A stretch of DNA of 64,000 nt from contig NC_051448.1 of the NCBI RefSeq assembly GCF_001649575.2, positions 14,345,983 through 14,409,982 of the forward strand. The letters are read 5' to 3'. The notes beneath the pieces are model-generated. The model ran no database searches and was not told where the DNA came from. It saw only the letters and a program-made list of their open reading frames with translations. Position 1 is the stretch's first letter, and each line of letters starts with the position of its first letter. Shown here one piece after another: positions 12,998-25,346 of this stretch. Source of the DNA: Kryptolebias marmoratus (taxonomy: Eukaryota > Chordata > Actinopteri > Cyprinodontiformes > Rivulidae). The translations under genes and the position numbers were made by a program.

Positions 12998-13646
12998 TTA
13001 AACGATCGCTGAAACAGTTTATGTGGAAAAACTATGAAAAGCAATGAACTATTATCTAATTTGTTGTAGATAGCTCTTTGAATGACCTCAGTTTTCAGTA
13101 ACGTATTCAGCTTGTCAGTCTAATTGGATTGAATATGTGTGAACGAATATGTGAATATGAATATGTGTGAACGACGCCAAGGCCATAGTGAATTGCTGCC
13201 ATCTAAAAAGATTTCCAATCATAAATAAGTTCAGGTGGTTCATGCAAACACTATTTTCTAAAGCTATACAATCCTATCAATGTGACACAACATGTTTTTA
13301 TTTATTTATTTATTTTTACAGAGTATCTTATTTAATTGTGCTGCTATTTGCCAGTTCAGTACAGCAGAAACTAGCTGAAACATTGCTGGTGCAGCTTGGG
13401 GCACTTCTTTCAGGGATATCATGAAACTTCTACCTGAATAATCATGTAAAGCAGAACAGATGGCGATGTAAAGGTTTATACAGTCATGTTTGAGGTCCAC
13501 TTTAGTCTTGGCCCAGCTCATTAATGTGTCAATGTGATCACAATTAAACTATTTCATTCAATAAGCTATCTACAACAGGGAAGATGTTACTTGTTCAGAA
13601 CTTGTCCACAGAACCCCACTTCAAAACATCTCTACTATTGCTTTAA
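12998..13646. mobile_element. TTAA-bounded TIR element, copy B (full length, about 650 bp)
   Basis: The unit runs from TTAA (12998-13001) to TTAA (13643-13646). Degenerate terminal inverted repeats of about 95-100 bp end inward at a strongly conserved core: TTGTAGATAGCT near 13065-13076 and its reverse complement AGCTATCTACAA at 13564-13575. The interior is shared with the copy at 16890: 'attgctgccatct', '(c)aaacacta', and 'ggcacttctttcagggatatcat'-like blocks. No transposase frame is present, so it is non-autonomous. It carries an internal tandem duplication of about 28 bp beginning GAATATGTGTGAACGA (13131 and 13159) and a (TTTA)n tract near 13297. TTAA ends suggest piggyBac mobilisation, but the termini do not begin with CCC, so the superfamily is unresolved. 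Confidence 0.7.
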
Positions 13647-15870
13647 AGTGAATTTTCTTTATGCACTTACACTTTAATGCACTTTTTTTTCTTTTCGTTT
13701 TTACTACTGAATATATGCATCCACACAAAAGCTCTATATAAACTTGTGGAGTCTTGCACGAAAACTGACAAACAACCTAGTTCCTGTGCTTGGTTGCATA
13801 AATCTAAAAAAATCCAGAGCATAGAAGAAGTGTATTTAAATCATCAGTGAAGTGTTGTTGCTCATTCAAAGGAAGCAATGCACTTCCACGATACACTTAA
13901 GGATAAACATAACTACCGTACTTAGCGCGATACAGTAGTGTGAAATTTTACCCTGGTGCAGGACATCTAGCCAGCATAGCAACAACACAGCGCCATGTGC
14001 CAGTCGGAGGGATTAAGTTGTTTTGAAGCCGCATTTGATTATACAGCAGATAGTGAGAGGGAGGGAAGCGGCCCGAACAGCAAAGATAATGGTGCGAGAT
14101 AGCCTCCCACAAAGCTGCATAGCTAAGAGCCTGGCTATAGTGTGTTTGTGTGTGGAAGAGTTTGTGTGAGTGTACTCATGTACGCGTGCTTCCATCTGTT
14201 TGTATACACATGGTAATCTGAATCAACGGGGAAACCTGAGCAGGCTCACCCGCCACGTGCTTAATTATTCAGGGTGCTTTGGCTGAAATCTCACCTGGAG
14301 GATCCCTGATACCGCCAAGCACACTGCTGCCGCACGCTGGGAAGGCGGGAGGGGGAACAAGGGGGAAAAAAGACCACTGGATAGGTAAGAGGATACCATA
14401 CTTGCTCTTTGCGGTATGTTCACCTAAACACTCGGAATTAATTATCCAAAGATGGTTTATGATAGCAAAGGAGCTGCTGTTGCTCTAAAGAGAGACATAC
14501 AGAAAGCTTGCAAGAGCATCACATACTGTAATATGAACTCTGTAGTCTTCTTTTTTAAAAGTAATTTCTTAAGTTGTGGTTAAAAAAACAACAGTGTGTC
14601 TATGGTGGTTTAAAGAAAAACATTTTAACTTCCAGTATTCACCTAATCCCCCACAATTCTCCAGCAGCTGTCTTGATGTCATTCAACCTAATTTGCAGGG
14701 GGAAGCAAATTGTGAGCATTTGACCATCTGGTCCTATTCCTGTCCCCCCAAAATAGAGTCTTTTCCTGTCCAGTCAGAGGTCCGTTCCAATTTTATTAAC
14801 AGCATTGGGCAGAAGAGACCTTGAAATTAACCCTCTCTGTAAGTATACCACACAGGCAAAAAGCCCCGGCTCAGTAGGGGAAATCAAGCCATGAAAATAG
14901 TGATTTGTGGGTGTTGTGGCACTGAAAGCCATCTTCCCAGGGAGCAGCGTTGCTCTGTAAGCCCCCGACTGGCAGGAAATTACTTGGTTCAACGAAGCAG
15001 GACTTTGGGGATGTTTCACATTTTCATGCCATCCAGGCCTGCAGGATCAGAAAGCCCCCTGGGACCCAAAAAGACCCAGAGCTACTTTTTTTTCTGATCT
15101 CTGCCGGCTCCCAACACAGCTTTGATGAAACTCGGTGATGGAACATTTTTAGAAAGATTTAGACCTTGCTATATTATCATTATGTTGTCTGTGATTGTCA
15201 GCTTGTGACTTCCCATCTCACGGTTCTTCAGCCAGCATCCAACGAGCGTGGGAAAAATGACGGTAATTATAAACTAGAATTCTGTGGTAAGATGTGCTCT
15301 TATTAAATTCTTTTAAACTGTGATCAGGCAGTGATGTAGTGCGCACAAACAAGGCACACTTTAAAACACATTTAACTGTTTGATGACAAAAAAACAAACC
15401 AAAAAACAACCCTCGTGTGTTGAATTGGCCCCTAAGCCCCTGGGGCAGCAACACAAACACTGGTGAGCTCTTGATTATCTGGGCAGCTTAATAAATATTC
15501 ACACTCAGCAGACGCAAGCTGAGATAGCAGCTGGGACCCGGGACCCACCTTAGGACTTTCTTAGAACGATGATGAGGTGGCCATTAAAACCAAGCTCGTT
15601 TTGGTAGAAATGAATGGTAAGGACAGTAGTTAATATAAAACAAAAGCCAACATACTGAACTATTTTATTCAAACAGATTGGGAACTATTTATTGGTCTTG
15701 ATATGTACAGAATGTAAGAATTAAAAAAATTATCTAAGGTTCCTCTTAAATGTCCGCTAGGCCTAAATCAGGCTAAAAGCAAAAGTTTATTAGAGATCCA
15801 ACATCTGATTTAGATGTCAAACATATATCTACATTCAACCAAGACTGGCAAAGATATAAAAAACTCCATC
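13647..15870. other. Non-coding stretch, nothing recognised
   Basis: It includes somewhat GC-richer patches around 14000-14380 and 14900-15100. Several short frames are open, but none resembles a known domain or has a paired acceptor and donor that I find convincing. Confidence 0.45.
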
Positions 15871-15945
15871 AACATGGAGAATCAAACCTGAGCTCCCAAC
15901 TTTCAGGCATGTTTCACATCCCACTGTGTTACTCAGTCGACCAAA
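15871..15945 (-). repeat. Possible decayed tRNA-derived SINE head
   Basis: On the minus strand, a B-box-like GGTTTGATTCTCC (complement of 15876-15888) lies about 40 bases downstream of an A-box-like TGGTCGACTGAG (complement of about 15931-15942). The order and spacing are those of a pol III tRNA promoter. The intact B-box would be GGTTCGANNCC, so there is at least one change, and the A-box has two mismatches. The cloverleaf is not foldable by eye. A SINE relic is more likely than a working tRNA gene. Confidence 0.3.
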
Positions 15946-16889
15946 CATCACATAAGATATTGTGCTTAATAGGATAAAATGCACCAAAACAAAGCAAAAA
16001 AATCTATCAGAATAACTTAAGAAAATTTAATTTCATCTTTTTCTTTTGCTTCTTTTATAATTGACTTTTTGTATTTCTTTGTATTTTATCACCTCTTTGA
16101 CAACAAACAGATGACATATTATGGTAGATGTTTCTAAATAAACGTATGAAATCATATTTAGATGTTTATATCAATGTTGACCCTGGAAGGTTGCCCTCTT
16201 TTAGTTTAAATGTAGCTTAAAACATAGTACTGTTTGAAAAAGTAGAAATTAAACACAGAGAGACAGTTATGTCAATGGAGGTCAGTAATAAAACCGGGCT
16301 GCTATCACTTGCTCAGACAAATATTGAGCAGCAGACATAATGAAACACCTGCCATGTCTCCCTCAATAACAATATAAAGCTGCTTGATCAAAGCAATACA
16401 GTGACCACCTTATGCCTTAATGGCAGCCTGGAAAAACACACAGGTGTGTTTTTTCTGCACAAACAAGTTATAAAACATCTGCTTCTGATCATATCTGCTT
16501 CTCATAATGGACTCATGTTTGCCACACAGCCCTCCAATAAACAGTTATTACCCATGTGCTCTTTTTTTTACCCTTTCACTAGGTGTTACTCTTTTGCTGT
16601 ACTTTATTTTTTTAATTTAGTGAGTGTTCAGTTTACCAATGAACAAGCTGTAAGGTTAAGTGAAATATATACTGCAATCTCTAGAGTCAAAAAGTTAAAC
16701 AGCAAACCAGCAGAAAGTGTTTTGGTGATGTGTTTGTCCTCTACTTTCTGCCAGGACAGCTTCAAATCACAGATTTAGTGTTCCTCCTATAAATATTTTA
16801 TAATATGGGGTTCGATGATCGTGCTGATGAGTGCTATCCACAATGCCCAAAGCCTCTAAGGTGCACAGGATGAATTCAGGCCATGTCAT
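15946..16889. other. Non-coding stretch, nothing recognised
   Basis: AT-rich. The open frame at 16401-16778 (125 codons, plus strand) has no recognisable motif and no coding-like composition. Confidence 0.5.
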
Positions 16890-17513
16890 AAAAGGAAAAA
16901 AAAGATAGTTCAAAACTAGTTCTTTGGAAAGTTAATGAGCAAATAATATATTACCTGTTGTAGCTCTTCGAATAACTCAGTTTGAAAAAGTAAAGCTTAA
17001 ATCTTACAGGACTGAGAGTCTAATCCAAACATAAAGGCCAAATTGGATTGCTGCCATCTTCAAAAAACCCCAACCTCCAAAATTTGATAGCGGTTTATGC
17101 CAACACTATGTTACAAACCTTTTAAAAATGCTTCCAATTCTTTCATTATATTGTTGTAAAAGAACTCATTGGTCATTTGCAAGTAGCAACATCAGCACTT
17201 CAGGTGCGGTCTGGAGCACTTCCTGCAGGCATATCATAATGTTTCAGTTAAAATATCAGTGTAATGTGAAATCTATGGCAGTGTAAAAATGTATGAACTC
17301 GCGTTTGCATAAACTGCTACGAAAATTCCAAGATTGTAGAAGATTTAGGATGGCAACAATCCACTTTGGTTTTGGCCACGCTGAGATGAGCTGTTAGCTT
17401 GTTGATCAGGATAGTTACTCCAAACTGAGGTCAGTCAAAGAGTTTACAACAATTATTTATTAATGATAAGATTTCCACAGGACCCCAGGTCAAGAGATCT
17501 GAACTATCACTAA
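16890..17513. mobile_element. TIR element of the same family, copy C
   Basis: The left end contains AAGATAGTTCAAAACT and TTACCTGTTGTAGCTCTTCGAATAAC; the right end reads CCACAGGACCCC then AGATCTGAACTATCACT, the inverse of the family terminus GATAGTTCAGATCT. The interior parallels copy B (12998): 'ggattgctgccatct', 'ccaacacta', 'ggagcacttcctgcaggcatatcat', and 'ccactttggttttggcc' against 'ccactttagtcttggcc'. Both terminal TTAA sites are degraded, so this copy is older or was not preserved. No transposase is encoded. Confidence 0.65.
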
Positions 17514-19632
17514 GTAAGTAAACAAGAAGTGAATAAGCACCACTCCGTCACTTCTTTAAACATCCAGTCACGCTTTATCTTTTCATCACACAGCTGATCA
17601 CATAAAAGCAACATTTTTGTATTTGGTTAAATCAAGATTTTTTTTCCTCTTATTTCAACACCTATCTGTAGAATTTGGTTTTACCTGAGAAGTTTTCTTT
17701 CTCTTAGTTCAGACACAAAAACTGTCATCATAACTAAAACAAAATGGTTGGTGGAACATCTCTAGAGCTGTAGAATTTGACACATTTCCTGCTCCTCTGT
17801 GACTGCTTCTCAAGATGTCAGTTAATGTTTTCTCAAAACTCTCAGCTTTCCTCTTGCAGTCCTTTACATTTTAGGTTGGAAGAATCTAAACCCACGTGAG
17901 ATTTAAAATGTTGTGTCCCTATTAGTCCTCTAATACACAGGTGATCTGTCCGGGCTGAGCTCTGAGTCCTGCTCAGTGCAGATAAACATCTGCATGGAGC
18001 ATCTCATGATGACATCTGTGTCCCAGGACCAAACAAAGCAGTAAATACTCCTGTGTTCTTTGATGCCTGAGAAGAGGAAGATGCTTTGATCACTCTTCCT
18101 GGAACACATCGTGAGCTTTGTCACACAGAGTCCGTGCTTTTTCCTCACTTAGATATTTAACTGTAAAAAAAAAAAAGTACTGCACAAATGTTTTAAACCA
18201 CTCTGAATTTGGTACTACTTTGCTACCAATTAGCTGAATGTTTTCGTTATCATTTAAAGTGGTCTCAATCAAAATTTCTTTATGGCTTCTAAGGGTCTTT
18301 CAAAATCTTTCTTTGGTCTTTGTCTACTTTTTCACGCATTTTCTGTGCAGTCCTTGTACCTGACCATAACAGCATATAGTACAGTGTGTTTATAAATAAG
18401 GAAGGAGAAATGGAGAATAACAAAACTGGTCAGGTCTAAAAAAAAAAAAATTATTTACAGCAAAATGAATCTGAAAGTCATGCTGCTAGTAATGAAGTCA
18501 AAAGACCTGATTTAAAACTGGTTATTTGGTAAGCTCTGTGATATGTGTCGACACAGCGCTGGTTCGTCTCTTGAGTTTAGGAGCCTTTTTATGCCTGAAT
18601 GATTCAAAGGTCAGAGTTAAGTGGTTGTCATGACAGACTGCTGTTCGGGGTCAAATGACAGTTGGAATAATCAGGCTACCAGGTCATACAGTGCCGCCAG
18701 TGACGAACAATCCAAATGATGGTGGCAACAAAGTCCCATCAAATTACCCAGCACATATCCACACAATGACACAATACAAACAGACTCGCGCATAAGCACT
18801 CGCAGACAAACAAGGCTCTATCCTAGAGTGACCTGCAGGGTATCAGAGAATAACGACAGGAGGATTTCCATAAGGAAGTGTCTGTAATTGGTGCGCAGTG
18901 GGAAACCAAAGTCTCACGCAGAGAATAGGTCATGTGTAAAAAAAAAAGTTTAAAAACGAAATAAGAAACACCCATCCCTGCTTTTAAGGTAGCAACTTAA
19001 AAAAAAAATGTGTCCCGCAGCTCCGGGTCTTGGGTCTAACACTTACATCCATCTGTCTGGGTATCGCTCATAAATCAGTACATTCCACAATAAAAGCTGG
19101 AGCTTCCACAGATGTTGGCTTCTCACACAACTGGATCTCGTCCGTGATAAAAAAAGACATGTGAGTCAGGCAGCACGTAAACTAACTCATCTTGAGCTGT
19201 CGAGTTATGCAGCTCAGCTGTCACAAAGAAGGCTGCAGCTGCATTGGAGCTTCATAGAACTGAAATGGGGTTGCAACTGTGAAAAATAAGGCTCGTGATT
19301 CTTTTATGGGTTTGATCTTGTTTCTCCAAAACCCTGCTTTTGACTCTCATTAGCAGTGCACTTGAGTTTTAGTGTTATAAAAACATAACAGTATCAGTGC
19401 TGCGTGGGTCATGGTGTGGTATTTCCAGAGTGGCAAAGACTGCTCTCTTCTCCCGTTTAATTTGTCTCTCTAACACCTTTTCCCATCACTCCAAACCTCT
19501 TTGTTCTGTCATTATTCTCTTTTCTGTCTTCTTTAGAGCTTCCCCGTCCCCTCTCCATCCATCCGCCCCCCCCTGCTGTCTGACAGGGCGTGTGTGTTGT
19601 TTTTATCCGAGTGACATCGGGTCTCTTCCCAG
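17514..19632. other. Non-coding stretch, nothing certain
   Basis: Includes A/T runs (18165-18176, 18439-18451) and two AGGTCA/GGGTCA nuclear-receptor-type half-sites near 18608 and 18650, which are too short to be meaningful alone. There are no recognisable exons before 19633. Confidence 0.45.
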
Positions 19633-19689
19633 GGCACGTCCCGGGAACAGCAAGTTCAGCCTGATGGCTCCCCTGGGTCCTGCCCCTTC
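19633..19689 (+). other. Candidate 57-nt exon (AG...GTGAGT), unassigned
   Basis: The segment is preceded by a pyrimidine-rich acceptor (TCTCTTCCCAG, ending 19632) and followed by a consensus donor GTGAGT (19690-19695). It is GC-rich against AT-rich surroundings and its length is a multiple of three, so it could be skipped or included without a frameshift. Two of the three frames are open: one reads ARPGNSKFSLMAPLGPAPS, the other GTSREQQVQPDGSPGSCPF. I recognise neither. A GTGAGT donor arises by chance about 15 times per strand in 64 kb, so without RNA or cross-species support this remains a candidate cassette exon of a gene whose other exons lie outside the window. Confidence 0.25.
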
Positions 19690-22403
19690 GTGAGTCTCCA
19701 TGTTCCCTCTGTAAATTACAACCTGTCCAATGTACACACACCCAGCACTCGTGGGCATACACATACACACACTGGCCCATTTGCCAAAATACACACGCTG
19801 TAACTTACAGCTCTGGATTTGGACAAAATATCTGCTTAAACATCCAAACGAGCACCATCAGAACGCTACTCATACAGTCATTTACACGCAGATAAATAAA
19901 GGTTTTGCACAAGTGTGTGCTGCGTATGTGCATGTGAGCACCCCCCCAACCTCACACACGTTTCATGTTTATTCAGGTATATCCTTCCTGGCTTTGCCAG
20001 TAAAATTGTAGTCATGTGATATCTCTCAACTTTTGTGGAAAAGAAAGAAAAAAAGGAAAGAAAGGGATTTTTTTGCTGTTAGAGAATGGAAATGAAAGAC
20101 AAAAGGAGTCGATCGGATGAGAGTCATCATAGAAGGAAGACAAATCGAAAGAAGGATTGCTCATTCAACAAAAGATAAAGAGGGTTAGGAACTGATGGAG
20201 ACGTCGCTACAGGCTCTGAGATATATAAAAGGCCGCAGGATGGACACATTTTTATCAACACAACAAACTAAACAAAACAGTCATTTATGTAAATACAAAG
20301 TCACTCACATAAACTGAAGACCCTCAGCAAAGTGTAGCATGGGCTTCAAGCAGGGATAGATCAGTATTATTTGCGCTGCTTGCACCTTTTAGTGAAACTC
20401 CTGAGTCTGTTCCTGATTGTTACTTAACAGACATTCGTATTAAAATCTGTATTTGAAGCACAGTGACGGATAAGCTGTGCTCATTTTTCTTTCTTTATTT
20501 AAAATAACCATGCATTCAGCTCAGATTATACCAGACAAAAAGTCTGCAGTCTATCTGTAGCATTATTTAAAAGTCTATACCTTGACCTGTGGAAGCTCCA
20601 GCACAGCTCAGTAAATATACACACAGTCTATCACCTTAATCTCCCTACCGACATATTTCATCATGTTCGACTCCCAAACTGCTAATGGACCTCAGCTAGT
20701 GTCTGTTTTTCATTTGTTTTACCCTTTCTCCCAGTGTTTCCATTTTTATTTGTGAAGAGAAGCTGTCATGATTTACGAGCAGGCCTGCTGATCTGCAGCG
20801 ACTTCTTTCTTTGCTGTCATATGCACTTCCTCTCTTTGTTATTTACAAGCACAGTGAGAATTTTATGTGCATGTGCTGTGACAGCAGAAAGGAATGACTC
20901 TTGTTGTGAACCTGTTCTCAGAATCGGCTTGCTAAAAACAGCCAGCACCTTCGACGCCTTCCTTGGCATAATTGTTGGGATGCACCGGCTGCACCAATAT
21001 TAAAGGTTATCAGTTGTGGTTTTGCATCTTGAATGAAATAAAATGTTTTCTTAAAGAGTTAAAAGGAATTGCAGGATTAGATTTAATCTTGAGACTTTTG
21101 TTTCTGTGATTCCCAGATTTTCACACCCAAACAGTGCCTTCATATTAGCAATGTTATTTATTTTTATTTTTTTTAAATTATTTGAGTATTTTCAAGTAAA
21201 GTAGCATGGCTATATGGTATATATAGTTTTTGTATTTAAACTAGAAAATTGTCACACATCCACGACTAGTTAAAATGATTAGCTGCATGATGATCACAGA
21301 AATGAGTTTGTTTTAAATAATCATTCCAAACAATTTATTTCATACAATGGGATAAACTGAAACTTCAAAAAGTATTTGCTTCAGTCAAGATGTAAAAAGT
21401 ATTTATGCCTCAATATGTTGTTCTTTGTTCCTACATCTTGCCCTTATTTACTTTTATGAAGCTCACAGTCACTTTTTGGCTAAAGGACAAAATTACCTTG
21501 CTTAATTTTTCAAGATTTTTACTTTTGCTGTCATATTTTTTGTTCATTATTTCCTAGCATACATTTTTAGGGAAATACCAATTCTTGGTGGTCTCAGAGC
21601 TCTCCGGGGCTTAAAAACAGATCTAATTTTGTCATAAATGTTGGCCCCTCTCCGTAGGAATCAGGCAGAGTTTGGATGTTGAAAAGGTCAATTCCCTATG
21701 TTTTCATTAGCTTGTCCTTTCAGTCTCATGTTTCCTGTCTGTACAAACCTCACACACACTTACATGCACCTTAATGACACATGATAGGGACATGTTTGTC
21801 TGAGCAGCTTAATTTTTCCACGCTGCCTTTTTAGATCATGAAGTTGGGTCAAATTAATAACCCCTGTGTACTCAGAACAGAAAGTGCGTCAGTCAGAGTG
21901 TTTTTTGAGTCAACAAGAAGGAAGATTGAAAAAGTGATGGTGGGGGTTGAAAGAGGAAAACAGCCCACCTCTGCTTTCACCTCCCTCCTTTATAGTCTTC
22001 CCTGGCTCATTTTATTCATCTAATGCCCATGCAACACTTTCTTTCCCTTACTGTTCCCCCCTTCGTTCAGTCTTTCTTGTATTTCTGTTCAAGTGTTGAG
22101 CCTTTTAGACCATTTCGAAGCACTTTTTTGGGACCGGCGTTATTGCAGAAGCAGAACAAACGTAACGTCACAATGTGAACAATGTTTCCTACTGTGCTGG
22201 CTTCTTGTGCTGTCATGTGAAAGCCTTACAAACAAATCAATAAAATAAGAACAACTGCTCTGGATTTATTCAAATATGTTGTTATTTAAAAAAAAATGCT
22301 ATAAATAATGTTTAAACGGGTCTTTTCAGCATCTATGAAAGCCTCATGTCACTTTCCCTACCCAAAATGTCAATGTCAAAACATATTTTTGACATATCTT
22401 TGT
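19690..22403. other. Non-coding stretch; isolated TATA-like box at 20224
   Basis: TATAAAAGG at 20224-20232 is a good TATA-box match, but the next 300 bases contain only very short open frames and no donor that would make a convincing first exon. The purine-rich tract at 20038-20170 and the AT-rich sequence at 21130-21540 contain nothing recognised. Confidence 0.4.
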
Positions 22404-22417
22404 GTTGCCATAGTAAC
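22404..22417. promoter_or_regulatory. X-box (RFX-type) motif
   Basis: GTTGCCATAGTAAC fits the X-box consensus GTNRCCNNRGYAAC at every defined position. RFX transcription factors bind this imperfect palindrome, classically upstream of ciliary genes. No ciliary gene or promoter is visible beside it. A functional role is inference only. Confidence 0.5.
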
Positions 22418-22475
22418 GGCTTGTGGTGCTCAACTTGAAGTATGAAACTGCACAGTTAGAGTAAGAGAATGCAAC

Positions 22476-23131
<656 letters not shown>

Positions 23132-23255
23132 CTACATCCAAATGATAGATAAAAGTTATAACTTATGTCAGTTACAATGACCAAAATTAAAAATAAAGGC
23201 AGACAATGAGAGCATTATATGAATTTTCTTATTGACAAATGTCATTTGGATGTAG
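23132..23255. mobile_element. Short inverted-repeat element (MITE-like, 124 bp)
   Basis: CTACATCCAAATGA at 23132-23145 is the exact inverse of 23242-23255 (TCATTTGGATGTAG), enclosing 96 bp of AT-rich sequence without a reading frame. A 14 bp exact terminal inverted repeat at this spacing suggests a small non-autonomous DNA transposon. No clear target duplication was found at the edges, so superfamily and exact ends are unknown. Confidence 0.5.
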
Positions 23256-23478
23256 GATCATGGCTTGAGAAAAAATTGTAAACAGTAGGTTATGTCATCA
23301 GTTCAGTATTTTCATTAAGTATAACAGGAAAATGAGGAAAAATGAACATTTGTGCTCAATTTCTGCCTAATACATTATAACAGATGATGATCTTAAAATT
23401 ACCTCTAAGGATTGTCCACTACTCATTATACAAGAGATAATAGCTGTATGCATAAATTCATGTACTTTGCATGCAAGG
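23256..23478. other. Non-coding, nothing recognised
   Basis: AT-rich sequence with no features. Confidence 0.5.
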
Positions 23479-23502
23479 ACACACACACACACACACACAC
23501 AC
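23479..23502. repeat. (AC)12 microsatellite
   Basis: Twelve uninterrupted AC units. Confidence 0.95.
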
Positions 23503-23559
23503 TGAGAATAAAGCAGTGGAGTAGCTCCCATTTACACGCAACTGTAAATTACACCACGC

Positions 23560-23648
23560 TTCTCAATCAATTATTCATAATCCGTAATTAATTATGAAAC
23601 AATCAGTAATCTAACACCAGTCCACTCAGCTTGTGGTTGCCTAGTAAC
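23560..23648. promoter_or_regulatory. Candidate enhancer: homeodomain-type sites plus X-box
   Basis: Within 90 bp there are several ATTA/TAAT homeodomain cores (CAATTATTC at 23568-23576; GTAATTAATTATG at 23584-23596; AGTAAT at 23605-23610), followed by GTTGCCTAGTAAC at 23636-23648, a well-formed RFX X-box variant with a one-base spacer. Dense homeodomain cores beside another factor's site are typical of developmental enhancers, but AT-rich DNA produces TAAT often, so this stays a candidate. Confidence 0.35.
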
Positions 23649-25312
23649 CGTGACCCATATTAAATGCCCCCCATTGTTGCCCGTAACCAGAGTACCACCA
23701 CATTTCTCCCCCCCCTGCAGAGCTGCGGACCTGATGGGCACTATAGCAGAGAGTAAATAATGTGTGTGTGCGTGTACCTGCAGATTGAGCGCACTGATGC
23801 ATGGTTGTATGTGTGTGGCCACGTCTTACTGCTTGTTTTGGAGGAGGATCACACACCCAGTAAACAGGCGAGGCTAGTTAATAATGTAGTATCTGGTCTT
23901 GGGCTGGGAATGAGCTGTGGCTTGCTAGAGACCACTAATGGGACCTGAGCAAAGAGCCGGGTGCTTGCAGCCAGACGATGATGCTGTAACACGTCTGTGG
24001 GGAGACATAACCGCGTGGCCCACTACTTTGTCGGCACTTGTTATGGAACTGCATCAGCAGCTTCCCATATGGTGCTCTGGAGGCCTGAATGAATGATTTA
24101 TAGAAAGAGTTTTGGGGTGTTGAGTGGCCATTTTACCCAGGAGAGTGTGTGGGAGATCACTTTCCCTGCACCCTAAGGCAACAACACATTCTGAACTGGC
24201 TATGTTTTGCTGTTTTCTTTCTTTCTTTCTTCTCAACACAAGAACAATATCTTTTAAAATCAACTTCCATATCCTCCTTCCACAAAAGGAGATAAACACA
24301 ACTTGCAAATATAGAACGAGTGTTCGCCCCTCAAACCAAGTTGGTGACATGTGAAAATATCCTTCGATCCCGGGGAACATCCTGCCCACTGTTGGGAAAA
24401 CACAGCGTGTTTGTGTTTTCTTGCACACAAGGTGTTTCTCTTTCCTTTTCACCGAGTGAGTCTGTGTGGCCCATGCAGGAGGGGAAAGGAGACAAAGGTG
24501 AGAGCTGTAAGGAAAAGGTAAATGACATAAGACAGCTCCAGAATGAGAGGAAAATAAAGCTGAATGAAAGAGAAGGGTGGAGGGGTAGGATCGAGGTAAG
24601 GAGAGGAAGCAGTGAGCACCGTGTGACCAGACTGTGGTTATTTCCTCACCAGCCTGAGAGCCAGGAAGTAGAACTGCTTGTTCCTGCATTATTGGGACAA
24701 ACAGGAAATGCAGAGGTCTTCAGAAGGGCTAAAATGTGTGTGTGTATACGTGTGTGTTTGTGTGCATCACAGCTTGTTATTATTTCAAAGAAACCATTAC
24801 ACATTAACAATGAATGCAGAGAAGTAACAGCAAACAAAATCAGCTCTGTATGATTGTTATTATTATTTACAAGTTTGTTAATAAATATAATTTTTACTGG
24901 AAGGACTCCAAATCACACATCTAAAACAAGTCCACTAGATCACACTCCATATTGCACAGTCAAACAATTTAATATCTGATTAGATAATACTTCAGTTACA
25001 TATTTAAAAACAAGATATTTGAGAATACTCTCAAGGGAAAGAAGAAACAAGAGGATTACTGAGCTGAGGAAGTATTTAGATAATATTTATAAAATAAAAT
25101 GTGGTATCTGGGTAAAAATTATGCACACTGAATGTGTACTTTAAAATAGTTTTCTAACAACTCATTGTCCACTTCGTTAGAAGTTGCAAAGAGACACAGG
25201 ATTCTTTTTTTTTTAACAGTTTCAGCATTATTCAAAAAGAAAACTTATAATACATTTAATGTAAAAACTTTTTTGAAAACAAAATCAAATATGCCAGCTT
25301 ATTGTTGCATGG
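23649..25312. other. Non-coding stretch with long open frames on both strands at 24.05-24.85 kb
   Basis: The 24054-24853 segment is open for 211 codons on the minus strand and 177 codons on the plus strand. Neither frame has a recognisable domain, and each looks like a translation of the complement of the other. A (CTTT)n tract lies at 24214-24231. 24850-25310 is AT-rich and featureless. I treat the whole stretch as non-coding. Confidence 0.45.
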
Positions 25313-25346
25313 AATATAAATGGCATTGAACAACGCCATTTATATT
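25313..25346. repeat. Hairpin, perfect 12-bp stem and 10-base loop
   Basis: AATATAAATGGC (25313-25324) pairs exactly with GCCATTTATATT (25335-25346). The stem is AT-rich, so chance is more plausible than for the hairpin at 12841. Confidence 0.7.

Noticed and set aside
15871..15945. A functional tRNA gene on the minus strand
   Set aside because: B-box and A-box both carry changes and no cloverleaf can be folded; kept only as a possible SINE relic.
20224..20232. TATAAAAGG as a real promoter
   Set aside because: No first exon, ORF or donor follows within a useful distance; isolated TATA matches are common in AT-rich DNA.
24054..24689. 211-codon minus-strand ORF as a protein gene
   Set aside because: No recognisable domain, no coding-like bias, and an equally long frame open on the other strand; more likely chance in a GC-balanced patch.
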